Below, one piece after another: positions 17,793-26,678 of a stretch of DNA of 64,000 nt. This DNA comes from a bacterium (lineage in GTDB: Bacteria; SZUA-79; Acidulodesulfobacterales; Acidulodesulfobacteraceae). Every line of letters begins with the position of its first letter. Position 1 is the first letter of the stretch. Location: contig DAHVNW010000003.1 of the NCBI GenBank assembly GCA_027319095.1, positions 11,898 to 75,897 of the forward strand, given 5' to 3'. The notes under the pieces were generated by a model, which did not search any database, was not told the DNA's origin, and worked only from the letters and a program-made list of their open reading frames with translations. A program made the position numbers and the translations under genes.

Positions 17793-19028
17793 ATGAGTTT
17801 TCATACTAAAATTGCCCTTCATTATTTAAGGCCGAAAAGTAACTCTTTTATTTCTTTGTTGAGTTTTATTTCGATAATTGGTATAATGATTGGCGTAATG
17901 GCTTTAATAGTCGTTATCTCGGTTATGAGCGGCTTTGACCATGCCTTAGAAAAAAAAGTAATAGGAATAGAATCGCAAATTATAGTTTTAAATTATAGCG
18001 GCTTTTTAAATAATTATAAAAAATCCGTTAAAAGGATATATTCCGTTAAAGGCGTAAAAAGCGCTTCCCCGTTTATATATACGGATGTTATGATTTCTTC
18101 GGCATCAACTTCTACTGGAAGCGTTTTAAGAGGAATAGACGTAAAAACCGAAGAGAAAGTTACCGATTTAAAAAAATATCTAATTCATGGAAATTTATCC
18201 GGTTTAAATTATAAAAATAAAAACAAAATAGTTCTCGGCAAAGTTTTGGCTCAAAATCTGGGAGTTTCCGTCGGGGGCAAGGTAACGATTATTTCTCCTG
18301 AAGGACAAGTAACTCCCTTCGGGGTTATGCCTAAAACGGAAAAGTTTACCGTATGCGGAATAATAGACAGCGGAATGTATAATTACGATTCGACCTTTTC
18401 TTTTATTTCCATAAAAAATGCGCAGACTTTTCTCGGCTTATCCCATAAAACCGCTACAGGCATCGAAGTTAAACTCGATAATCCAAGCTTTGCAAATAAA
18501 TTTGCAAAAAAGATAGCGAGTAAGCTGAATAATATAAAAACTTCCCCGTCTTATTATGCGTTGAGTTGGGAAGAACTAAATAAAAATCTGTTTTCCGCTA
18601 TAAGATTAGAAAAACTTACGATGTTCGTAATATTATCCCTTATAGTCTTGGTGGCTGCGTTTAATATTATTTCGACACTTATAATGGTCGTTATGGAAAA
18701 GAGAAAAGATATAGCTATATTAAAATCTATCGGGGCAAGCTCCAAGGATATAATGGTTATTTTTATTGCGCAAGGAGTTACGATAGGTTTCATCGGAACA
18801 ATTTTAGGTTTGGCTTCCGGCTTTTTAATAGGATATTTAGAAAAAACTTACCATATAATAAGCCTTCCGCCTTCGGTTTATTATATAACCGCGCTTCCAA
18901 TCAGAATGACTCCCGAAGAGTTTATAGTTATAGGTTCGTCATCGATTTTTCTTAGTTTTGCGGCGACCCTTTACCCTTCTTTTAAAGCCAGCAAAATAGA
19001 TCCTGCGGAGGGTGTCAGATACGAGTGA
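17793..19028 (+). CDS. lolC: Lipoprotein-releasing ABC transporter permease (LolC/LolE)
   Basis: Membrane part of the LolCDE complex, which extracts lipoproteins from the inner membrane for transfer to LolA. 411 aa with four transmembrane segments: one near the N-terminus, then a periplasmic MacB-like domain (about 45-250), then three C-terminal helices in an FtsX-like region (VVMEKRKDIAILKSIGAS). Only one permease gene is present, so it probably acts as a homodimer. The stop overlaps the lolD GTG in a GTGA. Confidence 0.9.
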   Translation: MSFHTKIALHYLRPKSNSFISLLSFISIIGIMIGVMALIVVISVMSGFDHALEKKVIGIESQIIVLNYSGFLNNYKKSVKRIYSVKGVKSASPFIYTDVMISSASTSTGSVLRGIDVKTEEKVTDLKKYLIHGNLSGLNYKNKNKIVLGKVLAQNLGVSVGGKVTIISPEGQVTPFGVMPKTEKFTVCGIIDSGMYNYDSTFSFISIKNAQTFLGLSHKTATGIEVKLDNPSFANKFAKKIASKLNNIKTSPSYYALSWEELNKNLFSAIRLEKLTMFVILSLIVLVAAFNIISTLIMVVMEKRKDIAILKSIGASSKDIMVIFIAQGVTIGFIGTILGLASGFLIGYLEKTYHIISLPPSVYYITALPIRMTPEEFIVIGSSSIFLSFAATLYPSFKASKIDPAEGVRYE

Positions 19029-19732
19029 AAAATATGGCCGAAAAAAATAACGGTATTGCCGTTTCTTTAAAAAAAGTCGTCAAAACATTCAAAACAGGCG
19101 AGGAAACCGTTAATATCTTAAATGAAGCCGATCTTGAAGTCAAAGCCGGAGATACGCTTGCGGTAACCGGGGAGTCCGGCACAGGCAAGAGCACGCTTCT
19201 TCATATTATAGGCACTCTCCTTAAACCGGATTTGGGCAGCGTAGGATACTTCGGTATTCCGGATATATACAATTTTTCAGACTCCAATCTTGCGCGTTTT
19301 AGAAATAAAAATATAGGCTTTGTTTTTCAGTTTCATTATCTGTTGAATGAATTCAGCTGTATAGAAAATGTAGCGATGCCTTTATTTATAAGAAAAGAGA
19401 AAAAAGACGATGCTCTTAAAACCGCCAGGGATTATCTTTGCGAAATGGGACTAGAGAAAAGGCTTAACTTCAAACCTTATATGCTTTCCGGCGGCGAACA
19501 GCAGAGGGCTGCCGTGGCCAGGGCATTAGTATGTTCTCCCGAAGTTATATTAATGGACGAGCCTACTGGGAACTTAGACCCTGCGCATGCCGGAAAACTG
19601 CATAATATTATCATAGACCTTAATAAAAAATACGGCAAGACTTTAGTCGTAGTTACGCATGACAAGGATTTTTCGGACATGATGCGCCATAAAATTAAAA
19701 TTACCGGCGGAATGATCGAACATATAAATTGA
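19025..19732 (+). CDS. lolD: Lipoprotein-releasing ABC transporter ATPase
   Basis: Cytoplasmic ATPase of the Lol export system. Walker A is GESGTGKST, the signature is LSGGEQQR, and Walker B is VILMDEPTGNLD followed by the switch region VVVTHD. The start is either the GTG at 19025, which overlaps the lolC stop, or the ATG at 19034. Both are in frame and the overlap slightly favours GTG. 235 aa is the normal size. Confidence 0.93.
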   Translation: MKNMAEKNNGIAVSLKKVVKTFKTGEETVNILNEADLEVKAGDTLAVTGESGTGKSTLLHIIGTLLKPDLGSVGYFGIPDIYNFSDSNLARFRNKNIGFVFQFHYLLNEFSCIENVAMPLFIRKEKKDDALKTARDYLCEMGLEKRLNFKPYMLSGGEQQRAAVARALVCSPEVILMDEPTGNLDPAHAGKLHNIIIDLNKKYGKTLVVVTHDKDFSDMMRHKIKITGGMIEHIN

Positions 19733-19763
19733 CATAAGATTTAATATTTGATAGTTTATTAAA

Positions 19764-22559
19764 ATGAAAATTTTGAAAAAACTTCACGAGGCCGAAGGCC
19801 GAGAGCGAAGCGGTAACGTTTTAAAGCCGATATTTTTAGTAATTGCAGTCTCGTGCATTTTGATTTTTAATGCCATAAACGTTTATGCCGCATTAAACAA
19901 CAAAAACATCTGGACAGGTTTTTTTTATCAAAAAGGCTCCCCTTCTTTTGTTAGCATAAAAAATTCTTTTTCGCTCGCTTTGAAAAAATATTTAAATTCC
20001 GGAAAGCCGTATTTCCTTTTTGCTTATGCGCCGCTTAAAAAAAACGTTTATTTTAATTTTAATAAAAAAATAAATTTAGTCCGGATAAAAAAGCTAGGTT
20101 TGGCCTATCATTCAAACTATATAATTACCGGAAGCATCTCAAAAATAGGGTCGAGCTTCACTATGCATGCAATGGCGATAGACATTGCCGACGTTTATAA
20201 ATCCAAAACCTTCAACTATTCCGGCAACGGAATATCAGGTTTAAAAAAAGACGCAAATTTATTATCCAGAAGGGTTGCAGGTTTTATCTATAGATATATA
20301 AGCAAAAAGCGGTTGCCTACGCGCCGTCAGAAGGTTAATAAGATTATATATGCCGTCAGGGTCAAAGGCAATATAAGGGTCGGAGCCGGATATATAAGGA
20401 ACCGCATTAAAATAAAAAAAGGCGGACGCTACTCTATCGAAAAAATTAACGAAAGCATTAAAACGCTTTATAAAACCGGATATTTTAAGAATATTTTAGT
20501 AAGCGTTTCTCCGCATAACAATAAACTTATCGTTACTTTCATAGTTTCCGAAAGGCCGTTTATTAAATCGGTTAAATACGCCGGAAACGGCTCTGTTCCG
20601 ATTAAAAAAATTAAAAAAATTATCAATCTTAAAGCTAACGAACCTTACAGTTCGTATGAAACGAGCAAAGCCGTTAAGATTTTAAAATATATATATTCCG
20701 CAGAGGGCTACTATAACGCAAAAATTAGGGTAAAGAAAAAAACTTTAACCGGAAATTATGTTTACGTTAATTTTATAATAAGCGAAAATTCGCCGGTAAT
20801 GGTTAGAAAAGTTGAATTCAGGGGAAATGAATCTTTTCCTTCAGGTAAACTTGCCGGAATAGTCGGAATTAAAACTATAAATATTTTAACATGGATAACA
20901 GGCGCCGGAAAATTTAAAAAAGCGAAATTGAATAACCAGATTATTAAATTATTGAGTTTCTATTATAATCACGGATATATAGACGTCAGCGTTAAAAAGC
21001 CGGAATTTATATTTTCAAAAAATAAAAAATTCGTTACTATCGTAATAAGAATAGTTCAAGGTCGCCAATACAGGATTTCCAAAGTAAATCTTATTATAAA
21101 AGGGGTAAAACAAAATTCTAATGAATATCTTGAAACGCGCAAATTTATAATAACGAAAGCTGGTTCTATTTTTAACAGGAAAAATATCGAAAAAGAAATC
21201 TTAGGCATAACGAAATTTTTTACCGATAAAGGCTATGCGTTCGCTAACGTGGAGCCTTCAATTAGAATCAATCGTAAAACCAGCGCGGTTAAAGTATCGT
21301 TGATAGTTTACAGGGGCAAAATAGCAAAGTTCGGGAAAATTACTATTGTCGGTAACGATATTACATACAGTTATGTTATATTGCGGGCTCTTGTTATATA
21401 TCCCGGCGAAAAATATAATCCCAGGCTGATAAAAATATCGAGGCAGAATTTAAAAAACCTGAGTTATTTTAAACATGTAACTATAACCACGGAAAAAGTT
21501 TCAGGGAAAAACATATTAAACTTAATAGTTCACGTTAAAGAGCAAAACACGGGAAAATTTACGATAGGCGGCGGTTACAGCTCCGCGACGTCTTTTATGG
21601 CGATAACGTCTATTTCCGAATCAAATATCTTTGGAACGGGAATTTCTGCCTCCATAAACGTTCAGGCAGGCGGACCGTATCAATCATATAGCTTTAACAT
21701 CCTGCAGCCTTATCTTACTTATCTTTTTGCCAGGCCTTTATCGTTTAATCTTTCCATGTACGACACTTTTAATTCGCTGTATTACGAGTTTGCCTATCGT
21801 TCCGTCGGCAGTTCGGTGACTTTTGGTTATCCTTTGTACGGAAATATATTAACGGAGTATTTCCGCTATCTTATAGAACAGGACAATTCGGTCATAATAC
21901 CCGGACTTACGAATATACTGCCTCAGGGAAAAGTGACTACGAGCGAGGTTTCTTTAACGACGGTTTACGATACTTTAAATAATCCTATAGTTCCTACCTC
22001 TGGCAACATGGATAGTTTTAGAATAAGTTACGCCGGTCCTCCTATCGGCGGAGACGACGATTTCGTTAAATACGTGGCGCAGGCTAACCATTATATACCG
22101 TTGTGGTGGGGCACATCTTTTATGCAGGGTGCTCAGTTAGGCTATATTACTGGAACTAATTCCTCTTATCCCTTGCCTATTTATCAGCGTTTTTTCGTAG
22201 GAGGCATAATGAATAACTATCCTCTTATGGGTTTTATGTACGATTCCGTCGGTCCTTCAGAAAACGGCAATCTGATAGGAGGAACTAAAATGTTTACCGT
22301 TCAGGCAAAATATTTTATACCTATACTTAAAAAAATGAAGTTTTACGGATTTTTATGGTGGAATGCTGGTAACGCATGGCTTCAAAGCGAACCTGTATTT
22401 CCTATAAGTCTTGTACAGGCAGCCGGAATAGGTTTTAACTGGTATTCTCCTTTTGGTCCTATTACCATTACTTATGGAGAAATTCTCGGCTCTTCTATTA
22501 ACGGAAATAACAAAACAAGAATTCAGTTTAGTCTTGGCGCGGGATTGCCAGGAATTTAA
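19764..22559 (+). CDS. bamA: Outer membrane protein assembly factor BamA with extra N-terminal domain
   Basis: Omp85-family protein that inserts beta-barrels into the outer membrane. 931 aa is longer than typical BamA (about 760-810). A hydrophobic export segment (about 22-42) is preceded by a charged N-terminus. Residues about 50-180 look like the TolB/CsgG-like extra domain found on Geobacter-type BamA. Five POTRA-like repeats follow (about 190-610), then the C-terminal beta-barrel. The first codons contain a GGCCGAAGGCC hairpin. The lolCD-bamA-skp-lpxD order is conserved among diderms. Confidence 0.92.
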   Translation: MKILKKLHEAEGRERSGNVLKPIFLVIAVSCILIFNAINVYAALNNKNIWTGFFYQKGSPSFVSIKNSFSLALKKYLNSGKPYFLFAYAPLKKNVYFNFNKKINLVRIKKLGLAYHSNYIITGSISKIGSSFTMHAMAIDIADVYKSKTFNYSGNGISGLKKDANLLSRRVAGFIYRYISKKRLPTRRQKVNKIIYAVRVKGNIRVGAGYIRNRIKIKKGGRYSIEKINESIKTLYKTGYFKNILVSVSPHNNKLIVTFIVSERPFIKSVKYAGNGSVPIKKIKKIINLKANEPYSSYETSKAVKILKYIYSAEGYYNAKIRVKKKTLTGNYVYVNFIISENSPVMVRKVEFRGNESFPSGKLAGIVGIKTINILTWITGAGKFKKAKLNNQIIKLLSFYYNHGYIDVSVKKPEFIFSKNKKFVTIVIRIVQGRQYRISKVNLIIKGVKQNSNEYLETRKFIITKAGSIFNRKNIEKEILGITKFFTDKGYAFANVEPSIRINRKTSAVKVSLIVYRGKIAKFGKITIVGNDITYSYVILRALVIYPGEKYNPRLIKISRQNLKNLSYFKHVTITTEKVSGKNILNLIVHVKEQNTGKFTIGGGYSSATSFMAITSISESNIFGTGISASINVQAGGPYQSYSFNILQPYLTYLFARPLSFNLSMYDTFNSLYYEFAYRSVGSSVTFGYPLYGNILTEYFRYLIEQDNSVIIPGLTNILPQGKVTTSEVSLTTVYDTLNNPIVPTSGNMDSFRISYAGPPIGGDDDFVKYVAQANHYIPLWWGTSFMQGAQLGYITGTNSSYPLPIYQRFFVGGIMNNYPLMGFMYDSVGPSENGNLIGGTKMFTVQAKYFIPILKKMKFYGFLWWNAGNAWLQSEPVFPISLVQAAGIGFNWYSPFGPITITYGEILGSSINGNNKTRIQFSLGAGLPGI

Positions 22560-22637
22560 AGGTTGGACGATATTTATACAAAATAAATAAACGTTTTAGG
22601 TAGTAAAACATTAAATAAAAATTAAGGAGACTTGTGT

Positions 22638-23159
22638 ATGAAAAAATTTATTTTTAATCTTAGCCTTGCGGTTTTTTTAGTATTAACGGCATCCGTAATT
22701 TTAGGCTCAGCCCGCGCTAACGCTGCCGGTTCGGATATTGCCGTCGTCAATATGCAAAAGGTAATTGCTACCTCAAATCAGGGAAAAGCGGCGCAAAGCA
22801 AATTGAAGGGATTGGTTTCAAAATATAACGCAAAACTGCTTGCAATGAGAAAAAAAATTTCGGCTGTTCAGGCAGATTTGAAAAATAACGGTTCGATTAT
22901 GTCTGCAAGCGAAAAGGCTAAAAAAACAAAAGAGTTTGAAACGGATATTTCAAATTTCAGAACTGAAGAAAGTCACGTTCAGGGAGTTATTTCGCAAAAA
23001 AGGTTTGAATTGCTGAAAGGAATAGTAGATAAAGCTACTTCTATTGTTGGCGCTATCGCCAAAAAAAATGGTTATATTCTTGTAATTGACAGCTCTGGCG
23101 TTATATATAGGGTAGAATCGGTAGATATTACCAGTGAAGTATTAAAACAAATGAATTAA
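22638..23159 (+). CDS. skp: Periplasmic chaperone Skp/OmpH family
   Basis: Holdase that escorts unfolded outer-membrane proteins to BamA. The ATG at 22638 is preferred: GGAGA lies 7 nt upstream and the protein then starts MKKFIFNL with a signal peptide ending near ANAAGS (about residues 27-32). A TTG six bases earlier is in frame but poorly placed. The rest is mostly charged helix predicted to form a coiled coil (about 50-130). 173 aa matches the family. Confidence 0.9.
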   Translation: MKKFIFNLSLAVFLVLTASVILGSARANAAGSDIAVVNMQKVIATSNQGKAAQSKLKGLVSKYNAKLLAMRKKISAVQADLKNNGSIMSASEKAKKTKEFETDISNFRTEESHVQGVISQKRFELLKGIVDKATSIVGAIAKKNGYILVIDSSGVIYRVESVDITSEVLKQMN

Positions 23160-23188
23160 AAATAATTAAAAAATACGAAATTATGCAC

Positions 23189-23216
23189 TTGACAAAGCAA
23201 TAGTATTTTTTATAAG
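23189..23216 (+). promoter_or_regulatory. Sigma-70-type promoter upstream of lpxD
   Basis: TTGACA at 23189-23194, a 16-nt spacer, TATAAG at 23211-23216. A transcript from here would have a leader of roughly 180 nt filled by the repeat element that follows. This would give the lipid A genes a promoter separate from skp. Confidence 0.55.
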
Positions 23217-23220
23217 AAAC

Positions 23221-23372
23221 ATGGATTGTTTCCGTCTTTGCCTGCATAAAAGCCGTTGGCTTTTATAAACTCAGTCAAAAATATATTCGCAAGTCGGCTT
23301 TATAAACGCAGTAAAATATATTTTCGCAATGACGGCCTGTTTCGTCGTCGTAAGCGAAGCCAAGCAATCTAT
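23221..23372 (+). repeat. Composite repeat element in the lpxD leader
   Basis: The ends are inverted (ATGGATTG at 23221-23228; CAATCTAT at 23365-23372, 7 of 8 matching). Inside is a 9-bp hairpin, ATAAAAGCC-GTT-GGCTTTTAT (23246-23266), and two adjacent imperfect 38-bp direct repeats (23258-23295 and 23296-23333) that both start GGCTTT and end in TTCGCAA-GAC-like sequence. It looks like a REP/MITE-type non-coding element; the CGCAATGACGG and AAGCAATCT pieces resemble widespread bacterial repeats. Confidence 0.6.
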
Positions 23373-23406
23373 CGTCAAGTTAATAATTCCAAAATAAGCT
23401 TTATTT

Positions 23407-24435
23407 ATGCTGCTTAAAGATATTATTTCGAAACTGTCGTTAAAAGCATTGAGTCCGTTTCCCGAAGATTTGCAAGTTTCGGGAATTGGCTCCCTTAACG
23501 CGGCCGAAGCCGGTCAGATTTCATTTATAACAAGCCGCAAATACAAAGGGGCTCTTGCCGGGACTAAAGCCTGCGCAGTTATAATGGATTACGAATCCTT
23601 AAAATCCGAACTGCCTGAAGGGATAAAATTTATTATACTAGATGCTAAAAATCCTTATTTAGCTTTTGCACGGGCATCGCAAATTTTTTATAAGCAAAAT
23701 AAATACGGCGTTCATAAATTTGACGGCCTGTTTTTCATCGATGAAACTGCCGTTAGAGGCGAAAATACGGTTCTTTTTCCCGGTGTTTTTATCGACTCAG
23801 GCGTTAAAATGGGCGATAACTGCATAATAATGAGCAATACCGTTATCGGTAAAAACGTCGTAATAGGAAATAACGTTAAAATATATCCCAACGTTACCGT
23901 TTACGACGGTTCTAAAATCGGAAACGGCTGCATCATACATGCCGGTTCGGTTATAGGCAGCGACGGTTTCGGATATGCAAGGGGCGCAGACGGTTATGTG
24001 AAAATAATTCATTCAGGTTATGCCGAACTCGAAGATAACGTCGAAATAGGGGCAGGCGTGACTATAGACAGAGGGGCGGTCGATTTCACGAAAATAGGAG
24101 AAGGAACTAAAATAGATAATCTTGTTCAGGTTGCCCATAACGTAATAATAGGAAAAAATTGCGCGATTGCGGCGCAGACCGGAATAGCCGGCAGTTCCAG
24201 AATCGGAGACGGCGTTACGATGGGAGGTCAGGTGGGCATCGCCGGACATATTTCTATAGGAAACAACGTTATGATTGCCGCGCAGTCCGGAGCAGCTCAC
24301 GACATAAAAGACAATGAAATAATATCCGGCTCCCCGGCTTTTCCCATAAAAGAATGGCGGAATTCGGTCGTGCTTTTTAAAAAGCTTCCGGAACTTTTTA
24401 AAAAAGTTAGGGATATTTCTAAAGTAAAGGATTAA
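23407..24435 (+). CDS. lpxD: UDP-3-O-(3-hydroxyacyl)glucosamine N-acyltransferase
   Basis: Third step of lipid A synthesis; adds an N-linked hydroxyacyl chain from ACP. A short N-terminal uridine-binding domain (about 1-100) precedes a left-handed beta-helix of hexapeptide repeats (about 105-310), with the expected His in VAHNVIIGKN. A C-terminal helix (about 318-340) follows. 342 aa is normal. No Shine-Dalgarno is seen before the ATG. fabZ starts 4 nt after the stop. Confidence 0.95.
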   Translation: MLLKDIISKLSLKALSPFPEDLQVSGIGSLNAAEAGQISFITSRKYKGALAGTKACAVIMDYESLKSELPEGIKFIILDAKNPYLAFARASQIFYKQNKYGVHKFDGLFFIDETAVRGENTVLFPGVFIDSGVKMGDNCIIMSNTVIGKNVVIGNNVKIYPNVTVYDGSKIGNGCIIHAGSVIGSDGFGYARGADGYVKIIHSGYAELEDNVEIGAGVTIDRGAVDFTKIGEGTKIDNLVQVAHNVIIGKNCAIAAQTGIAGSSRIGDGVTMGGQVGIAGHISIGNNVMIAAQSGAAHDIKDNEIISGSPAFPIKEWRNSVVLFKKLPELFKKVRDISKVKD

Positions 24436-24439
24436 AAAA

Positions 24440-24916
24440 ATGAATAGAGAAGAGAGAGAAAATTCAAAAGACGGCGAAATAATAGATATAAAAGAAATAT
24501 TAAATCTACTTCCCCATAGGTATCCTTTTCTCATGATAGACAAAGTAATATCTTTGCAACAAGGAAAATCTATCGTAGCCGTTAAGAATACCACGATAAA
24601 CGAACCGTTTTTTCAAGGACATTTTCCAAGTTATCCGGTTATGCCGGGAGTTCTTATTTTAGAGGCTCTTGCCCAAGCCGGAGGCATTCTTGCTTATAAA
24701 ACCGAAGGAGACGACGATTTAAAAGATAAATTAACGTATTTTATGGGTATAGATAAAGCAAGGTTCAGGAAGCCGATTTTTCCGGGAAGTACGATAATTC
24801 TCAACGTTGAACTTATTAAGAAAAAGCAGTTCGTCTGGGTTTTCGGCGGCAAGGCTGAAGTGGAAGGAAAACTTTGCGCTGAGGCCGAGCTTATGGCGAC
24901 TTTTATTTCCAAATAA
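24440..24916 (+). CDS. fabZ: 3-hydroxyacyl-ACP dehydratase FabZ
   Basis: Dehydrates 3-hydroxyacyl-ACP in fatty acid elongation, competing with the Lpx acyltransferases for the same substrate. Hot-dog fold with HRYPFLMIDKV and the catalytic block GHFPSYPVMPGVLILEALAQ (His and Glu present). The 158-aa length includes a short charged N-terminal extension. Its location between lpxD and lpxA is classic. Confidence 0.95.
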   Translation: MNREERENSKDGEIIDIKEILNLLPHRYPFLMIDKVISLQQGKSIVAVKNTTINEPFFQGHFPSYPVMPGVLILEALAQAGGILAYKTEGDDDLKDKLTYFMGIDKARFRKPIFPGSTIILNVELIKKKQFVWVFGGKAEVEGKLCAEAELMATFISK

Positions 24917-25013
24917 ACTTCAGGAAAGAAATAAAATTTATAAATGTATATTATATTAACAGTATTATATATAATCCAAAAATTTAGTTAACCTTAATAA
25001 AATATAAAATTTT

Positions 25014-25784
25014 ATGTTCGATAAAACTGCGATTATTTATCCCGGGGCTGAAATCGACGAATCTACGGAAATTGGCCCTTTTTGCGTAATCAAAGACCGC
25101 GTCAAGATTGGAAGAAACAATAAAATTGCTTCTCATGTCGTTATCGAGGGAAATACCGAGATAGGCGACGGCAATAAAATTTTTCAATTTGCTTCTATAG
25201 GTTCGGTTCCGCAGGATTTAAAATATAAAGGGGAAGACACAAAGCTCATTATAGGCAACAATAATATTATCAGGGAATATGTTACAATGAATCCTGGAAC
25301 CGTCACGGGAAATGAGGTAACTACCATAGGAAGCGATAATTTGTTTATGATGCATGTTCATGTGGCTCATGACTGCATTATAGGAAATAAAAATATATTA
25401 GCTAATAATGCTACTTTAGCCGGACACATAGAGATTCAGGATTATGTCATTCTCGGAGGTCTTTGCGCTGTTCATCAGTTTGTTAGAATCGGCGAGTCTG
25501 CGCTTATCGCCGGAGGTTCCATGGTGGTCCAAGACATTCCGCCTTATCTTGTCGCATCTGGAGACAGGGCTAAAATCTACGGTATTAACAGAATAGGCTT
25601 GGAAAGAAGAGGGTTTCCGAAAGAAGATATAGAAAAAATAAAAAATGCCTATAAGATTTTATACAGGTCTAAAGTTACCGCTAAAGTTGCGGTTGATCGA
25701 ATAAACGAGGAACTGGGCAAAACCGATAAAATCGAAAAATTTACTACTTTTATTGTAAAATCCAAAAGAGGCATTACAAGATAA
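25014..25784 (+). CDS. lpxA: UDP-N-acetylglucosamine acyltransferase
   Basis: First step of lipid A synthesis: transfers 3-hydroxyacyl from ACP to UDP-GlcNAc. Hexapeptide beta-helix (about 5-185) with the catalytic His in HVAHDCIIGN, the GGLCAVHQFVRIG stretch, and a helical C-terminal domain. 256 aa is normal. The 97-nt gap upstream is very AT-rich with no clear Shine-Dalgarno or -35 box. Confidence 0.95.
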   Translation: MFDKTAIIYPGAEIDESTEIGPFCVIKDRVKIGRNNKIASHVVIEGNTEIGDGNKIFQFASIGSVPQDLKYKGEDTKLIIGNNNIIREYVTMNPGTVTGNEVTTIGSDNLFMMHVHVAHDCIIGNKNILANNATLAGHIEIQDYVILGGLCAVHQFVRIGESALIAGGSMVVQDIPPYLVASGDRAKIYGINRIGLERRGFPKEDIEKIKNAYKILYRSKVTAKVAVDRINEELGKTDKIEKFTTFIVKSKRGITR

Positions 25785-25854
25785 GGAGCGCCTTCATAAA
25801 CCGCTTTTGAGAAATGTAACCGGTTTCAAATCGGCTGCAGGCAAAATTTGAATT

Positions 25855-26658
25855 ATGGAAAATAAAAATATAGGTATAATCGCCGGTTATGGAGAGTTTC
25901 CGTTAATATGCATAGATGAATTAAAAGCTGCAGGGTATTCCGTAAAAGTCTGCGCTATAGAAGAGGAAGCTGATAAATCGCTTGCCGGACGAACCGGCTC
26001 GATTATATACATAAGCGTAGGGCAGCTTGGAAAGTTGGTAAATTTTTTTAAATCGGAAGGCGTAAGCGAAGTGATAATGGCCGGGAAAGTGCGCAAAACC
26101 CTGATGTTTAAAAAAATAAAACCGGACATAAAGGCCATAACTCTTTTTTTGTCCCTCAAAGACAAAAAAGACGACACTATTTTAAACGCAATTTGTAATT
26201 TTTTAGAGAAGGAAAACATTACGATAGTTCCGCAAACGCAGTATATTTCATCCGTTTTTTTAACTAAAGGCGTTCCGTCTAAAAGGAAGCCTGCAAAAAA
26301 AGAGATGGAAGACATAGAGTTTGGAAAAAATGCCGCGCGGCTGATTGCAGGCGCTGATATCGGCCAGACAGCCGTAATTAAAGACAATTCTGTTATGGCC
26401 TTAGAAGCTATCGAAGGAACGGACGAAGCTATAATTAGAGGGGGAAAGCTTGCAAACGGAGGAGCGGTAGTCGTTAAAGTCAATAAGCCAAATCAGGATT
26501 TAAGGTTCGATGTTCCGGCCGTGGGGCAGGATACCTTAGATGCTCTTATTGCCGTAAACGCTTCCTGTATAGCTTTTGAGTCCAATACGATAGTTTTACG
26601 AAAAGAAGAATTTATTAAAAAAGCCGACCAGGCTAATATTGCCGTTTATGTTTTTTAA
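25855..26658 (+). CDS. lpxI: UDP-2,3-diacylglucosamine diphosphatase LpxI
   Basis: Hydrolyses UDP-2,3-diacylglucosamine to lipid X; the analogue of LpxH in many deltaproteobacteria and alphaproteobacteria. 267 aa of the DUF1009/LpxI family, with the N-terminal GIIAGYGEFP and the C-terminal metal-site region EGTDEAIIRGG...KVNKPNQDLRFDVP. Position between lpxA and lpxB supports the call; no lpxH is seen here. Confidence 0.93.
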   Translation: MENKNIGIIAGYGEFPLICIDELKAAGYSVKVCAIEEEADKSLAGRTGSIIYISVGQLGKLVNFFKSEGVSEVIMAGKVRKTLMFKKIKPDIKAITLFLSLKDKKDDTILNAICNFLEKENITIVPQTQYISSVFLTKGVPSKRKPAKKEMEDIEFGKNAARLIAGADIGQTAVIKDNSVMALEAIEGTDEAIIRGGKLANGGAVVVKVNKPNQDLRFDVPAVGQDTLDALIAVNASCIAFESNTIVLRKEEFIKKADQANIAVYVF

Positions 26659-26678
26659 TACGGTTCTAACCTTTTAAT

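Noticed and set aside
23258-23333. CRISPR-like tandem repeats before lpxD
   Set aside because: Only two imperfect adjacent copies with no spacers and no cas genes.
24917-25013. TATAAT at 24970 as a promoter for lpxA
   Set aside because: No acceptable -35 at 16-18 nt upstream; the gap is simply very AT-rich.
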